Origin: Nostoc sp. LEGE 06077
GTDB taxonomy: Bacteria; Cyanobacteriota; Cyanobacteriia; Cyanobacteriales; Nostocaceae
Assembly: GCF_015207705.1 (NCBI RefSeq)
Contig: NZ_JADEWI010000002.1
Location: forward strand, 62,001 to 126,000
Direction of reading: 5' to 3'
DNA: 64,000 nucleotides
In this document: in pieces, positions 42,488 through 51,779 of the stretch
How the letters are laid out: every line of letters begins with the position of its first letter
How positions within the stretch are numbered: the stretch's first letter is position 1
Translations under genes and position numbers: made by a program
Notes under the pieces: generated by a model
Database searches by the model: none
Told to the model about the DNA's origin: nothing
The model's input: the letters and a program-made list of their open reading frames with translations, nothing else

Positions 42488-43756
42488 ATGAATCCAGTAG
42501 ATATTCTCATTCTCTCCAATGGCCCTGGAGAAATCACAACTTGGGTGCGTCCAGTTGTCCAAGCATTACGCCAACAACTAGGAGATGACTGTTCTTTAGT
42601 CAGAATTTCTGTAGTATTATCACCTTGCCCAAATGCTAGTGGTAAAGAAGCTGCGATCGCTCTTTCTTACCCAGAAGTTGATAGAGTTCAGGGAGTAGAA
42701 CATTTTTGGCAATTTTTACTTTGGGGAAAAACCTATGAAAATTGGGATTGGAGAAGCCACGGCGTTGTAGTTTTCCTGGGTGGTGATCAAATTTTTCCGG
42801 TGATTATTGGCAAAAAACTCAGATATCGCACCGTAGTTTACGCCGAATGGCAAGCCCGCTGGCATAACTTAATCAACCGCTTTGCTATAATGAAACCAAA
42901 AGTCGCCCAAAAAGTTTCCCAAAAATACGCTCATAAATTTACAGTTGTCGGCGACTTAATGCTAGAAGCTCAAAACTCAGCACTCCCCACTCAGCACGGG
43001 CTGAACGCCCCGCTAACGCTAACAGGACTCATAGGCATTCTCCCCGGTTCAAAAGCCGCAAAACTCACCCAAGGAATCCCCTTAACTTTAGCTATTGCTG
43101 AATATATCCACACCAAACAGCCGCAAATTAAGTTTGTCATTCCCGTAGCGCCAACTTTGGATTTACCAACCTTAGTCAGCTTTGCTGATCCTCGCAAAAA
43201 CCCTTTTACCGAAACTTTTAAATTTTCTGGTGCTTCTTTAGTGATGCCAGAACAAAATCATGAATACCCGTTACTGAAAACAGATCAAGGATTAAACATC
43301 GAACTACACCAAGAAAATCCTGCATATAGCATCTTATCGCAATGTAGTATCTGCTTAACGACAGTCGGCGCAAACACAGCGGAACTTGGATCTTTAGGCG
43401 TACCAATGATTGTGTTACTACCAACGCAACAGCTTGATGCTATGCGTTCTTGGGATGGTCTACCAGGATTATTCGCAAATTTGCCAGGAGTGGGGACAAC
43501 ATTTGCCAAATTAATTAACTGGCTATTTCTACGCCGCAAGGGTTTATTAGCATGGCCAAATATCTGGGCGCAATCAGAAATAGTTCCTGAAATTGTAGGT
43601 CAACTGCAACCACAAGAAATTGGTGAAATGGTATTAGACTTGTTAGCGCACCCAGAAAAGTTAGAAGAAATGCGTACTAATCTTAGACGCGTTCGTGGTG
43701 AAAGCGGTGCAGCGCAAAAAATAGCGCAGATTGTCTGTGAGGAAATCGAGCCTTAA
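42488..43756 (+). CDS. Lipid-A-disaccharide synthase-related (LpxB-like) glycosyltransferase
   Basis: A 422-residue protein with two Rossmann-like halves of the GT-B fold. The N-terminus DILILSNGPGEITTWVRPVVQAL and the C-terminal CSICLTTVGANTAELGSLGVPMIVLLPTQQLDAM match the cyanobacterial lipid-A-disaccharide-synthase-related family. These proteins are not the canonical LpxB; the sugar and acceptor are unknown. Residues about 164-180 (SALPTQHGLNAPLTLTG) are encoded by a common short interspersed repeat inserted in frame between the two halves. The gene overlaps the convergent gene at 43753 by 4 bases. Confidence 0.82.
   Translation: MNPVDILILSNGPGEITTWVRPVVQALRQQLGDDCSLVRISVVLSPCPNASGKEAAIALSYPEVDRVQGVEHFWQFLLWGKTYENWDWRSHGVVVFLGGDQIFPVIIGKKLRYRTVVYAEWQARWHNLINRFAIMKPKVAQKVSQKYAHKFTVVGDLMLEAQNSALPTQHGLNAPLTLTGLIGILPGSKAAKLTQGIPLTLAIAEYIHTKQPQIKFVIPVAPTLDLPTLVSFADPRKNPFTETFKFSGASLVMPEQNHEYPLLKTDQGLNIELHQENPAYSILSQCSICLTTVGANTAELGSLGVPMIVLLPTQQLDAMRSWDGLPGLFANLPGVGTTFAKLINWLFLRRKGLLAWPNIWAQSEIVPEIVGQLQPQEIGEMVLDLLAHPEKLEEMRTNLRRVRGESGAAQKIAQIVCEEIEP
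42976..43027 (+). repeat. Interspersed repeat inserted in frame in a coding region
   Basis: The stretch CTCAGCACTCCCCACTCAGC followed by ACGGGCTGAACGCCCCGCTA and ACGCTAACAGG has the GC-rich, palindromic look (GGGC...GCCC) of short repeats scattered in Nostoc-type genomes. It contrasts with the surrounding AT-rich codons and adds about 17 residues to the LpxB-like protein without breaking the frame. Confidence 0.5.
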
Positions 43757-44139
43757 TCTGAAGACTGACCATCTCGTCGCCCCAGTTCATAAATGCCACA
43801 ACCAATACAGGCAAGTATACCCATACTAATTGCCCAACTGCGACCCAAGCTGATTTCTACACCCCAGTTACATAAAGTACCTATCCCTAAAAATGGCAGG
43901 ATGCTAAACAATGAGGCGTAAAAAGCGTTTTGGGATTCTCTAGCTTTGCGAGTCTTCTCAAATTCCGTCTGGCTGGTGTAAAGCGATCGCTCGGCAAAGT
44001 TAAACCAACGGTTTAATTGTTCAATCACCCATTCACTACACGGGAACAAACCTAAGTACAGCGCTAAAGACCACAGACTAGCGCCAGCGATCGCAACGGT
44101 ATCTACTTCAAACGAGAAAGGCAATATATCAGTCAGCAT
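43753..44139 (-). CDS. Small membrane protein, unknown function
   Basis: A 128-residue protein with hydrophobic segments at about 14-33 (TVAIAGASLWSLALYLGLF), 75-92 (YASLFSILPFLGIGTLC) and 97-118. A charged helical loop (residues about 45-70) separates the first two. No family recognised. It converges on the LpxB-like gene and overlaps it by 4 bases at the stop codons. A 570-base spacer lies upstream. Confidence 0.65.
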   Translation of the reverse strand: MLTDILPFSFEVDTVAIAGASLWSLALYLGLFPCSEWVIEQLNRWFNFAERSLYTSQTEFEKTRKARESQNAFYASLFSILPFLGIGTLCNWGVEISLGRSWAISMGILACIGCGIYELGRRDGQSSD

Positions 44140-44400
44140 GGCTTGGGTGCGTCCTGCAAATGGTCATCTTGGCCTTTTTTCAAGCTCAATTGACCTATTC
44201 AGCAATTTTAAGCATAAATGCTGGCAAGATTTCAACTATCTAGAGCAAAAAGTCCATTCCTTTCGGGAAAGGTCACAGGTAATTGAGTGCTGAGTGTAAA
44301 CCCAGCAAATTCAAAGCTTTGAGTAATTAACCTTGTATCTGAACTACGACAATACTTTTCTCTGTTCCTGATTCCCTATTGCTACGTACGTATATACATA

Positions 44401-44466
44401 AGTATGGCTATAGTCTCTCTTACTGAAAACTGCCAGGATGTAAGAGAGTGCAACTAGGCGCATACT
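44401..44466 (+). promoter_or_regulatory. Nested inverted repeat in the leader region of the M23 gene
   Basis: The outer arms AGTATG (44401-44406) and CATACT (44461-44466) enclose perfect 9-base inner arms CTCTCTTAC (44415-44423) and GTAAGAGAG (44440-44448). It could be an RNA leader element or an operator. The rest of the spacer from 44140 to 44760 is AT-rich and holds no gene. Confidence 0.35.
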
Positions 44467-44760
44467 GTAAAAAATATATTTATCTAGTAAAAAATCTCCA
44501 AAATTATCACTTAAAAGTAACTTTTAAATTCCAAAATCTGATAACATAATCAAGAAAATTCTTGGACTGATATCCTTGATACACAAGTGATATCAGTTAC
44601 TTACTTACACAAAATAAGGTTTTTATGTAAATAGTTAGGATAAACAATTTAAATTGAAAATCAAAAAAATAATTAAATTTATCAGTACTAATTAAGAGTT
44701 AAACAATAGAGATTGTTCCAAAAGAATACAGATAATACGGTGAAAATAAGGAATCAAATA

Positions 44761-45438
44761 ATGGGTCAAAGACCAAAAAAAGTATTGCTGTCTGGAGCCA
44801 CACTATTAGTATTAGGTTTAGGTGTTGTTGGTTTCAGCACTTTAGGGTCAAATGTCGAAACAGTCACAGCCAGAGAAGTGCAGCAAAGAACAGCCACAAG
44901 GAGCAATGGTTGGTTAGCTGCTTCTTTCCCTGTCGAAAACTTTCAAGCATACACATCACCCTTTGGTTATCGCCGTTCTGCGACTGGCGGGGCTAATTGG
45001 GAGTTTCACGGAGGCTTAGATATAGCTGCACCACAAGGTAGTTATATTCGCAATTGGTGGGTAGGTAGAGTAGTTAAAGTGGCTGATCGCACTGCTTGTG
45101 GAACTCACATAGTAATTAAATCTGGCGAGTGGGAACACACCTACTGTCACATGGAAGGTAATGTAGAAAGCACATCAGGTCGGCGCTACTTGATAGACAG
45201 ATCTGGTGGAATTCAAATTTGGGAAGGTCAAGTAATTCCCACTGGAGTCAGGATTGGTCGCGTGGGAATGACAGGACGCACCACAGGGCCGCATCTCCAC
45301 TGGGGGCTGAAATATGCAAATAACTATGTAGACCCTGCTTTAGTGTTGCGAGAAATGTTCACCCAGCAACAAATTGCCAGCAGAGAGTCAAAAATTATCA
45401 TTCAAGAGTCAAAAAATCAGCGTGATTCTGGTTATTAA
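44761..45438 (+). CDS. M23-family (LytM-type) peptidoglycan endopeptidase, exported
   Basis: A 225-residue exported protein. A signal or anchor segment covers about 8-30 (VLLSGATLLVLGLGVVGFSTLG). The M23 domain has its zinc and catalytic His/Asp residues in the usual places: HGGLD near residue 85, HTYCH near 130, and PHLHWGL near 180. Such enzymes cut peptide cross-bridges in peptidoglycan or activate amidases. The ATG at 44761 is chosen because AAGGAA precedes it by 7 bases; longer frames from a GTG (44740) or TTG (44713) lack this. The C-terminal tail (SRESKIIIQESKNQRDSGY) is repeat-like and probably dispensable. Confidence 0.87.
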   Translation: MGQRPKKVLLSGATLLVLGLGVVGFSTLGSNVETVTAREVQQRTATRSNGWLAASFPVENFQAYTSPFGYRRSATGGANWEFHGGLDIAAPQGSYIRNWWVGRVVKVADRTACGTHIVIKSGEWEHTYCHMEGNVESTSGRRYLIDRSGGIQIWEGQVIPTGVRIGRVGMTGRTTGPHLHWGLKYANNYVDPALVLREMFTQQQIASRESKIIIQESKNQRDSGY

Positions 45439-45539
45439 AGAAAAATCCAGAAGTCAGAATTAATGAATGGCGGGGTTGAATCAAATACAATCAACTTCAG
45501 TTTGAAATTGCGATGAATTCTGAATTATGTTTTGTTAAA

Positions 45540-45666
45540 TAAGGTCTTGTTTCTGCCATTCTGGCACACTTACACTTTTCCAAGTTGCTATGCTGTTTGG
45601 CAGAAAAACATCCTAAATTAGAGCAATATTGACTTTATCCCCTGGTAAAAACTGGGGGATTTTTTC
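45540..45666 (+). ncRNA. Candidate structured RNA ending in a terminator
   Basis: Between the M23 gene and the convergent ftsH lies a 9-base perfect closing stem, TTTCTGCCA (45550-45558) with TGGCAGAAA (45598-45606), and then the terminator at 45637-45666. This could be a small RNA or the 3' leader of the M23 transcript. No promoter was recognised, so the call is tentative. Confidence 0.3.
45637..45666 (+). terminator. Rho-independent terminator
   Basis: A 10-pair stem ATCCCCTGGT / ACTGGGGGAT (two G-U pairs) with loop AAAA, followed by TTTTTTCTC. It should stop transcripts coming from the M23 side. Confidence 0.85.
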
Positions 45667-45777
45667 TCTTCAACTTCTACAGGGGAGGAAACAGTTATTG
45701 AAATCTTAATCAAAATAATTATGTAGAGACATTGCATTGCAACATCTCTACAAATCGGCAAACCTTAGCCAAAAGTT

Positions 45778-47736
45778 TTAATTAGGTACAGCCAAGGTCG
45801 CTGCGTCAGTTACTTGTTTATCTTGATGTTCAGCCACAATTTGTCTAAATTGTTCTCCGTCAATTGTTTCTTGCTCAATCAGAATCTCTACTAAATGGTC
45901 AACTAATGTGCGGTTTTCTTGAATTAGGCCTTTTGCTGTGTCGTAGCATTGGCTGAGAATTTCCCGTACTTTCCGATCAATTTTGGCGGCTATTTCTTCG
46001 GAATATTCGGATTTGCTCATCCAGTCACGCCCCAGAAATACTTCACTGTTGGGAGATTCTAAAGAAAACTGGCCAATTTCAGACATTCCATACTGTGTTA
46101 CCATCTGTCGCGCTATGGATGTCGCATATTCTAATTTGCGGTTTTCGCGCATCCCGCCAGTGACTTCTGGTAAACCAAAAATTACTTCTTCGGCGGCTCT
46201 ACCACCTAATACAGCAGTAATTCTAGCTAAGAGTTGCGATCGCGACATTAAAAAATGTTCTTCGTCAGGCGTGAACCAAGTTAAACCCCGTGACTGTCCG
46301 CGGGGAATTAGAGATACTTTTTGTACTGGGTCATGGTTTTTGAGCAAGGTTCCGACTATGGCATAGCCAATTTCGTGATAGCCAATTAATCGTTTAATTT
46401 TACTATCTACGAGGGGTGTGCCTTCCATCCCTGCCACTACGCGGTCAACAGCATCATTGATTTCTAAGATGGTGATTGCTTCTTTGCGTCTTCTGGCGGT
46501 GAGAATGGCGGCTTCGTTGAGTAAGTTGGCTAAATCTGCACCAGTAAACCCTGGTGTGCGGCGAGCGATCGCATCTAATGACACACTCTCGTCAATTTTC
46601 TTATTGCGGGCATGAACTTGTAATATTTCTAATCGCCCTTTTAAGTCGGGCGCATCAACAATTACTTGTCTGTCAAAGCGTCCGGGACGTAATAAGGCTG
46701 CATCTAAAACATCGGGACGGTTAGTAGCGGCAATAATAATAATGCCTGTATTACCTTCAAAACCATCCATTTCGGTAAGCAACTGGTTGAGGGTTTGTTC
46801 TCTCTCATCGTTCCCACCACCAATACCCGCACCCCGCTGTCTACCTACAGCGTCGATTTCATCAATAAATATTAAACAGGGAGCATTTTCTTTGGCTTTC
46901 TTAAATAAGTCACGGACGCGGGATGCACCAACACCAACAAACATTTCCACAAATTCCGAGCCGGAAATGCTGAAAAATGGTACGCTTGCTTCTCCGGCGA
47001 TCGCTTTTGCAAGTAAGGTTTTACCTGTTCCTGGCGGCCCGACCAACAATACACCTTTAGGAATACGTGCGCCGACTGCTGTAAATCTTTCTGGCTGCTT
47101 TAAAAAAGTGACGACTTCTTGTAGTTCTTCTTTGGCTTCTTCGACACCTGCAACATCGTCAAATTTTACGCCAGTTTTCGCTTCCATTTGGAACCGCGCT
47201 TTGGATTTGCCAAAGTTCATGGCTTGGCTGGAAGCATTTGTTGAGCGACGCAGGAAGAGGAACATTAAAGCTACTAAGGGCAAAATCCACATCAGATTGA
47301 TTAACAATCCGACTGCGGCTCGACTGTTAGCAGAGGATACCTCACCAAACTCAACGTTTTTCGCTTTGAGTTTGTTAATTAACTCTGGATTTTGATTTAA
47401 AAGTCTTACCTGTAGGGGCGGTGTATCTTTTTGTCCTTGGAGATATACTTTAGCTGTTTGTTCGGTTTCGTCTAATTCGACTTTTTGGACTTCGCCTTTT
47501 TCCGTTCTTCTGATCAACTCACCATAACTTATTTCGCGCTCTGCTCTTTGTGCCAGGGCTGGTGTCCCACCAACAATATTTGGCAACATCATTAAACTGG
47601 CGATTAACGCCCCAGACCAAGCAACAGTTTTTGGCGTTCGCTTTTGGTTGGTTTTGCCTAACTCTGGCTTGGCCGTAGTTGATTTAATTATGGGCGATCG
47701 CTGTTGCATCAATGCCTTTCTCCTGAAATTTTTCAT
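45778..47736 (-). CDS. ftsH: FtsH-family AAA protein with degenerate protease site (pseudoprotease)
   Basis: A 652-residue membrane AAA+ protein. Hydrophobic segments lie at about 38-54 and 141-162, with the lumenal/periplasmic part between. The ATPase is complete: Walker A GPPGTGKT (233-240), Walker B LIFIDEID, second region of homology [21 protein letters not shown]. In the peptidase domain the zinc motif HEAGH reads HEIGY (454-458), so the second His is Tyr458, and the third ligand Asp is replaced by Lys534 ([17 protein letters not shown]). Proteolysis by the usual zinc mechanism is therefore unlikely, as in plant FtsHi proteins; unfoldase or partner-subunit roles remain possible. An in-frame ATG 27 bases downstream, preceded by AGGAGAAAGG, is an alternative start. 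Confidence 0.92.
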   Translation of the reverse strand: MKNFRRKALMQQRSPIIKSTTAKPELGKTNQKRTPKTVAWSGALIASLMMLPNIVGGTPALAQRAEREISYGELIRRTEKGEVQKVELDETEQTAKVYLQGQKDTPPLQVRLLNQNPELINKLKAKNVEFGEVSSANSRAAVGLLINLMWILPLVALMFLFLRRSTNASSQAMNFGKSKARFQMEAKTGVKFDDVAGVEEAKEELQEVVTFLKQPERFTAVGARIPKGVLLVGPPGTGKTLLAKAIAGEASVPFFSISGSEFVEMFVGVGASRVRDLFKKAKENAPCLIFIDEIDAVGRQRGAGIGGGNDEREQTLNQLLTEMDGFEGNTGIIIIAATNRPDVLDAALLRPGRFDRQVIVDAPDLKGRLEILQVHARNKKIDESVSLDAIARRTPGFTGADLANLLNEAAILTARRRKEAITILEINDAVDRVVAGMEGTPLVDSKIKRLIGYHEIGYAIVGTLLKNHDPVQKVSLIPRGQSRGLTWFTPDEEHFLMSRSQLLARITAVLGGRAAEEVIFGLPEVTGGMRENRKLEYATSIARQMVTQYGMSEIGQFSLESPNSEVFLGRDWMSKSEYSEEIAAKIDRKVREILSQCYDTAKGLIQENRTLVDHLVEILIEQETIDGEQFRQIVAEHQDKQVTDAATLAVPN

Positions 47737-48015
47737 ATAATTTACCTTTTTTCTGCTGGCATGAGCTTCGCGCTGGTTTTATGCCGATTTTTCTAGCAAA
47801 AATTGCAATAACTGGAAATCACTGTTTTTTATCTAGTCTAACTTCTACACCAAACTATTCCCTACTCTCTTTCACCATGCTACTCAAGGAATTCTATCTT
47901 TGTCGGATAAATTATGCTCCTGGGTAAGATGATGATAAACAAAGCTTGACAGAGTATTAGCATCAGTACAGTTTTTATTGATTTTTTGCATCTACGGCTG
48001 AGTCATACGACAAAT

Positions 48016-48069
48016 TTGACTGCAAAACCATAACTCGCTAAGATAAGCATAGTCGTAATGACTACGACT
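48016..48069 (+). promoter_or_regulatory. Sigma-70-type promoter with overlapping palindromic operator
   Basis: TTGACT (48016-48021) and TAAGAT (48039-48044) are separated by 17 bases. The expected start near 48051 falls on the palindrome AGTCGTAATGACTACGACT (7-base perfect arms). A related AGTCATACGAC lies at 48001-48011. It precedes the FMN reductase gene. This is the layout of a repressor-controlled promoter; the repressor is unknown. Confidence 0.5.
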
Positions 48070-48123
48070 TTTAATCATACTTTTTTCTGTACTAGCTATT
48101 TATTTGTAATGGATGGGGAAATT

Positions 48124-48669
48124 ATGGTCAGAATTGTTGGCATTGGTGGTAGCTTAAGACATAACTCCTATACACAGTTGGCTTTACAAGTAGCAGCACA
48201 ACGGTTACAAGCCATAGGTGCAGATGTAGAAATTTTAGATTTGCGGCAATTACAGCTACCATTTTGTAACGGTGAAAAAGAATATCCCGAATATCCCGAT
48301 GTGAAGCGCTTGCGTGAGACTGTCAGTGGTGCGGATGGATTGATTTTGGCGACACCAGAGTATCATGGCGGTGTGAGTGGTGTATTGAAAAATGCCCTGG
48401 ATTTAATGAGTTTTGATGAACTGTCAGGAAAAGTCACAGGACTCATTAGCATTTTGGGAGGTCAATCTAATAGCAACGCCCTCAATGATTTACGGATAAT
48501 TGTGCGTTGGGTACATGGTTGGGTCATTCCCGAACAAATCGCCATTGGCCAAGCTTGGGGTGCTTTTAACCCAGAAGGGAAGTTGTTAGATGAAAAACTT
48601 TCCCAACGATTTGACGAATTTGCTCAAAGTTTAGTTGATAGCACTCGCAAACTCAAAGGTATCAATTAA
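48124..48669 (+). CDS. NADPH-dependent FMN reductase family protein
   Basis: A 181-residue flavodoxin-like reductase. The phosphate-binding loop for FMN is GGSLRHNSYTQLAL (about 7-20) and the second family motif is TPEYHGGVSGVLKNALDLM (about 78-96). Relatives reduce flavins, quinones, chromate or azo compounds using NADPH. The ATG at 48124 is preceded by GGGGAAATT; a longer frame from 48058 would begin inside the palindromic operator and is unlikely. Transcription ends at a strong hairpin just after the stop. The operator suggests induction by a stress signal. Confidence 0.88.
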   Translation: MVRIVGIGGSLRHNSYTQLALQVAAQRLQAIGADVEILDLRQLQLPFCNGEKEYPEYPDVKRLRETVSGADGLILATPEYHGGVSGVLKNALDLMSFDELSGKVTGLISILGGQSNSNALNDLRIIVRWVHGWVIPEQIAIGQAWGAFNPEGKLLDEKLSQRFDEFAQSLVDSTRKLKGIN

Positions 48670-48677
48670 ATTTGTAG

Positions 48678-48699
48678 GGTGGGCAAAATTTTGCCCACC
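48678..48699 (+). terminator. Perfect 22-base palindrome, likely terminator
   Basis: GGTGGGCAAAA / TTTTGCCCACC, directly after the FMN reductase stop. It can form a tight hairpin in transcripts from either strand. No long T-run follows, so it may also be a dispersed repeat. Confidence 0.6.
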
Positions 48700-48710
48700 T
48701 AAGTCTTAAA

Positions 48711-48843
48711 GTAAGAATTCAGCACCCAGGAGTCAGAAGCCAGAATTTAGAAATATCTAGAGGATTAGCAAATTAATTCATCAAATATTTCTCCTGATTC
48801 TTTAAACCTTCTGACGGATGTATTCTGACTCCTGAATACTTAC
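48711..48843. repeat. Palindrome-ended interspersed element
   Basis: The left end GTAAGAATTCAG and right end CTGAATACTTAC are imperfect inverted repeats, with inner pairs GGAGTCAGAA and TTCTGACTCC. The element is 133 bases and its right end includes the stop codon of the convergent PLP-enzyme gene. The inner motif also occurs at 1262-1284. Confidence 0.55.
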
Positions 48844-49805
48844 GTTTTAAATTTAGCGGTCTTTTGTTGTATACCTAAGTTGCCTTGTAAACCGCCAGTG
48901 TGAATCAGTAGAATGCGATCGCCCTTTCTAAAAAATCCCTGCTGTAATAAATCCATCACCCCATAAAACATCTTGGCGGTGTAGACGTAATCTAAAGGGA
49001 TATCGTAGGTTTGCTGAAATTGCTGGCTAAACTTGAGTAGTTCATCGTTGATTTTGGCATAACCGCCGAAGTGATAATTGCAGATTAATTCCCAAGAACA
49101 CAAAGAGTTATTTGGTGTGGGTAAACCAGAAGCAAGGTAACTCTCCAATAAACTGTCGATTTCTTGTTTGAGAAATCCACCATTTTTGAGAACAGGAAAA
49201 GCGATTCCTCTTTGCTTTTGAGTCAGTGAAAGTAAAATCCCCGCAAAAGTCGTACCTGTACCACAAGCCACGCAGATAACGTCAAAATCGTTGGCTTCTG
49301 GAAGTATCTCTGTACAACCGCGCACACCATTTAAGTTAGATCCCCCTTCAGGAATAATAAATACTTCACCGTAGCGTTCTCTCAGTTGTGCGTGTAATTC
49401 TGGGGTGTGGCGTTGTCTGTAACTGGTGCGATCGCAGTATACCAGTTGCATACCCTGTTGGACAGCAAAACTCAACGTCGGATTCAGTGGTAATCTTTCC
49501 TCACCACGGATGATCCCAATTGTCTGCAATCCAAATAATTTACCTGCGGCGGCGGTGGCAAAAATATGGTTAGAATATGCACCGCCAAAGGTCAGCAGCG
49601 TTGAAAAACTCTTTTCTTCAGCTTCTAAAAGATTGTATTTCAGCTTATACCACTTATTCCCGTTCACCCAAGGGTGCATTAGGTCGAGACGCAGTACAAA
49701 CAGTTCTACACCAGCACTTTCGATGATATTGCTATGAATCTGTTGTGTAGGCGAAGGAATAAAGCATTTCTCATTTAGCTCAAATACAGCGTTACCTGCG
49801 TTCAT
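48840..49805 (-). CDS. PLP-dependent 1-aminocyclopropane-1-carboxylate deaminase / D-cysteine desulfhydrase family
   Basis: A 321-residue fold-type II PLP enzyme. The cofactor Lys is in GNKWYKLKYNL, and FGGAYSNHIFATAAAGKLFG and the glycine-rich phosphate loop CGTGTTFAGIL are present. The family contains ACC deaminases, which give ammonia and 2-oxobutanoate, and D-cysteine desulfhydrases, which give sulfide, pyruvate and ammonia. The sequence alone does not separate them. Its stop codon lies in a repeat element. It is divergent from the flavodiiron operon, 190 bases apart. Confidence 0.87.
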   Translation of the reverse strand: MNAGNAVFELNEKCFIPSPTQQIHSNIIESAGVELFVLRLDLMHPWVNGNKWYKLKYNLLEAEEKSFSTLLTFGGAYSNHIFATAAAGKLFGLQTIGIIRGEERLPLNPTLSFAVQQGMQLVYCDRTSYRQRHTPELHAQLRERYGEVFIIPEGGSNLNGVRGCTEILPEANDFDVICVACGTGTTFAGILLSLTQKQRGIAFPVLKNGGFLKQEIDSLLESYLASGLPTPNNSLCSWELICNYHFGGYAKINDELLKFSQQFQQTYDIPLDYVYTAKMFYGVMDLLQQGFFRKGDRILLIHTGGLQGNLGIQQKTAKFKT

Positions 49806-49995
49806 CTGTGGTTAAATTACTCAGCATAAAACTAATGATAAACATTGACTAATTACAATGGTAAACCAATTTTGATCATGAATAAAACTTCCTGATGAGT
49901 ATCTTTAGAAATTGGCATTTTACCAAATGGAAATAACAGTTCAATATAAGAGTAAGCAGATTCACTCCAGATAAATTTCTTTTTGGAGAAACCCA

Positions 49996-51726
49996 ATGGT
50001 AGCACTCACAGATACTACTTCAATATTTTCTCATTCATCACGTTTAACTATCCAAACTATTGAAATTGCCACTCAAACGACAGCTATTCGTTGCCTTGAT
50101 TGGGATAGAGAGCGTTTTGATGTTGAATTTGGGTTACGTAATGGGACAACATATAACTCTTTTTTAATTCAAGGTGAAAAAATTGCTTTAGTTGACACTT
50201 CACATCGCAAATTCGAGCAATTATACCTAGAAATACTTATAGGATTAATTGAGCCAACAAAGATAGATTATTTGATTATTAGTCACACAGAACCAGACCA
50301 TAGCGGATTAGTTAAAGATATTTTGCGATTAGCGCCAAATATTACTGTTGTGGGTGCGAAAGTGGCAATTCAATTTTTGGAGAATATGGTTCACCAACCA
50401 TTTAAATCCATAATTGTAAAAAATGGCGATCGCTTAGATTTAGGCAATGGTCATGAATTAGAATTTGTCTCGGCTCCTAATCTTCACTGGCCGGATACAA
50501 TCTTTACTTATGACTACAAAACAGGCATTCTCTTTACCTGTGATGTCTTTGGAATGCACTACTGTGATGACCATACATTCGATGAAAATTTAGCCATCAT
50601 TGAAGAAGATTTTCATTATTACTATGATTGCCTGATGGGGCCAAATGCGCGGTCAGTTTTGGCAGCTTTAAAACGCATTGAAAAATTAGAGATATTAACA
50701 GTGGCTACAGGTCATGGGCCATTACTCAAACACAATATTTCCGAATGGTTAGAACGCTATCAAACTTGGAGTTTAGAACAAACAAAAACTGAACAATTTG
50801 TTGCTTTATTGTACACAGAAGATTACGGTTACAGTGAAACCATTGCTCGTTACATAGCACATGGTATTACTAGAACTGGAGTAGTAGTTGAATTAGTTCC
50901 TCTGAATAACACTGAACCGCAAGAAATCCGCGAATTAGTTTCACAAGCTGCGGGTTTAGTAATCGGGATGCCTCCCCAATCGGCTATAGTTGCCCAAACA
51001 GCATTAAGTACGATATTAGCGGCGGCTCATCATAAACAAGCTATTGGTTTATTTGAGTCGGGAGGGGGAGATGATGAACCAGTTTATCCTTTACGTAACA
51101 AGTTTCAAGAAGTTGGGTTAACTGAAGTTTTTCCACCAATTTTAATTAAAGAAACTCCCACCAGAGCTACAGAACAATTGTGTGATGAAGCGGGGACAGA
51201 TATCGGACTCTGGTTAAACCGCGATCGCGCCATTAAACAAATCAAATCCATCAACACAGATTTAGAAAAAGCTCTTGGACGCATTAGCACAGGCTTATAT
51301 ATCATCACCGCCAAAAAAGCCGAAATTCAAAGCGCCATGTTTGCTTCTTGGGTGACACAAGCCAGCGCTAATCCTTTAGGAGTCGCTATTGCTGTGGCTA
51401 AAGAACGCGCCATTGAATCCTTAATGCACGTAGGCGATCGCTTTGTGTTAAACGTTCTGGAAGAAGGAAACTATCAAAGCTACATGAAACACTTCCTCAA
51501 GCGTTTCCTTCCCGGTGGCGATCGCTTTGCTGGAGTCAAAACCTATCCGGCTATGAATGGTTCCCCAATTCTCGCGGATGCTCTAGCTTACATAGAATGT
51601 GCAATTACCAGCCGCATGGATTGTGGTGATCATTGGGTAATTTATAGCACCGTGCAAACCGGAAGAGTCGCCAAAATCAATGCACTCACCGCCGTTCATC
51701 ACCGCAAAATTGGTAATCACTACTAA
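49996..51726 (+). CDS. flv4: Class C flavodiiron protein with intact diiron site (Flv4-like)
   Basis: A 576-residue protein with three modules. The metallo-beta-lactamase-like domain (1-260) has all diiron ligands: HTEPDH (97-102), NLHWPDT, FTCDVFG and GHGP. A flavodoxin-like domain (about 265-410, YTEDYGYSETIARYI) and a C-terminal flavin-reductase domain (about 425-570, SWVTQASANPLGVAIAV) follow, the fusion found only in oxygenic phototrophs. It reduces oxygen with photosynthetic electrons. I favour Flv4 over Flv3 because a small membrane protein and a second, ligand-deficient flavodiiron gene follow, as in the flv4-sll0218-flv2 operon of Synechocystis. Name not proven. Confidence 0.85.
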   Translation: MVALTDTTSIFSHSSRLTIQTIEIATQTTAIRCLDWDRERFDVEFGLRNGTTYNSFLIQGEKIALVDTSHRKFEQLYLEILIGLIEPTKIDYLIISHTEPDHSGLVKDILRLAPNITVVGAKVAIQFLENMVHQPFKSIIVKNGDRLDLGNGHELEFVSAPNLHWPDTIFTYDYKTGILFTCDVFGMHYCDDHTFDENLAIIEEDFHYYYDCLMGPNARSVLAALKRIEKLEILTVATGHGPLLKHNISEWLERYQTWSLEQTKTEQFVALLYTEDYGYSETIARYIAHGITRTGVVVELVPLNNTEPQEIRELVSQAAGLVIGMPPQSAIVAQTALSTILAAAHHKQAIGLFESGGGDDEPVYPLRNKFQEVGLTEVFPPILIKETPTRATEQLCDEAGTDIGLWLNRDRAIKQIKSINTDLEKALGRISTGLYIITAKKAEIQSAMFASWVTQASANPLGVAIAVAKERAIESLMHVGDRFVLNVLEEGNYQSYMKHFLKRFLPGGDRFAGVKTYPAMNGSPILADALAYIECAITSRMDCGDHWVIYSTVQTGRVAKINALTAVHHRKIGNHY

Positions 51727-51779
51727 ATCAAGTCAAAAGTAAAAAGGTAAAAGTTAAAAGCGAATAGTGCTGAGTCAAG

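Noticed and set aside
46742-47395. 217-codon frame antisense to ftsH
   Set aside because: A shadow of the strongly conserved AAA domain. Its composition (Ser, Pro, Arg rich) is typical of antisense frames.
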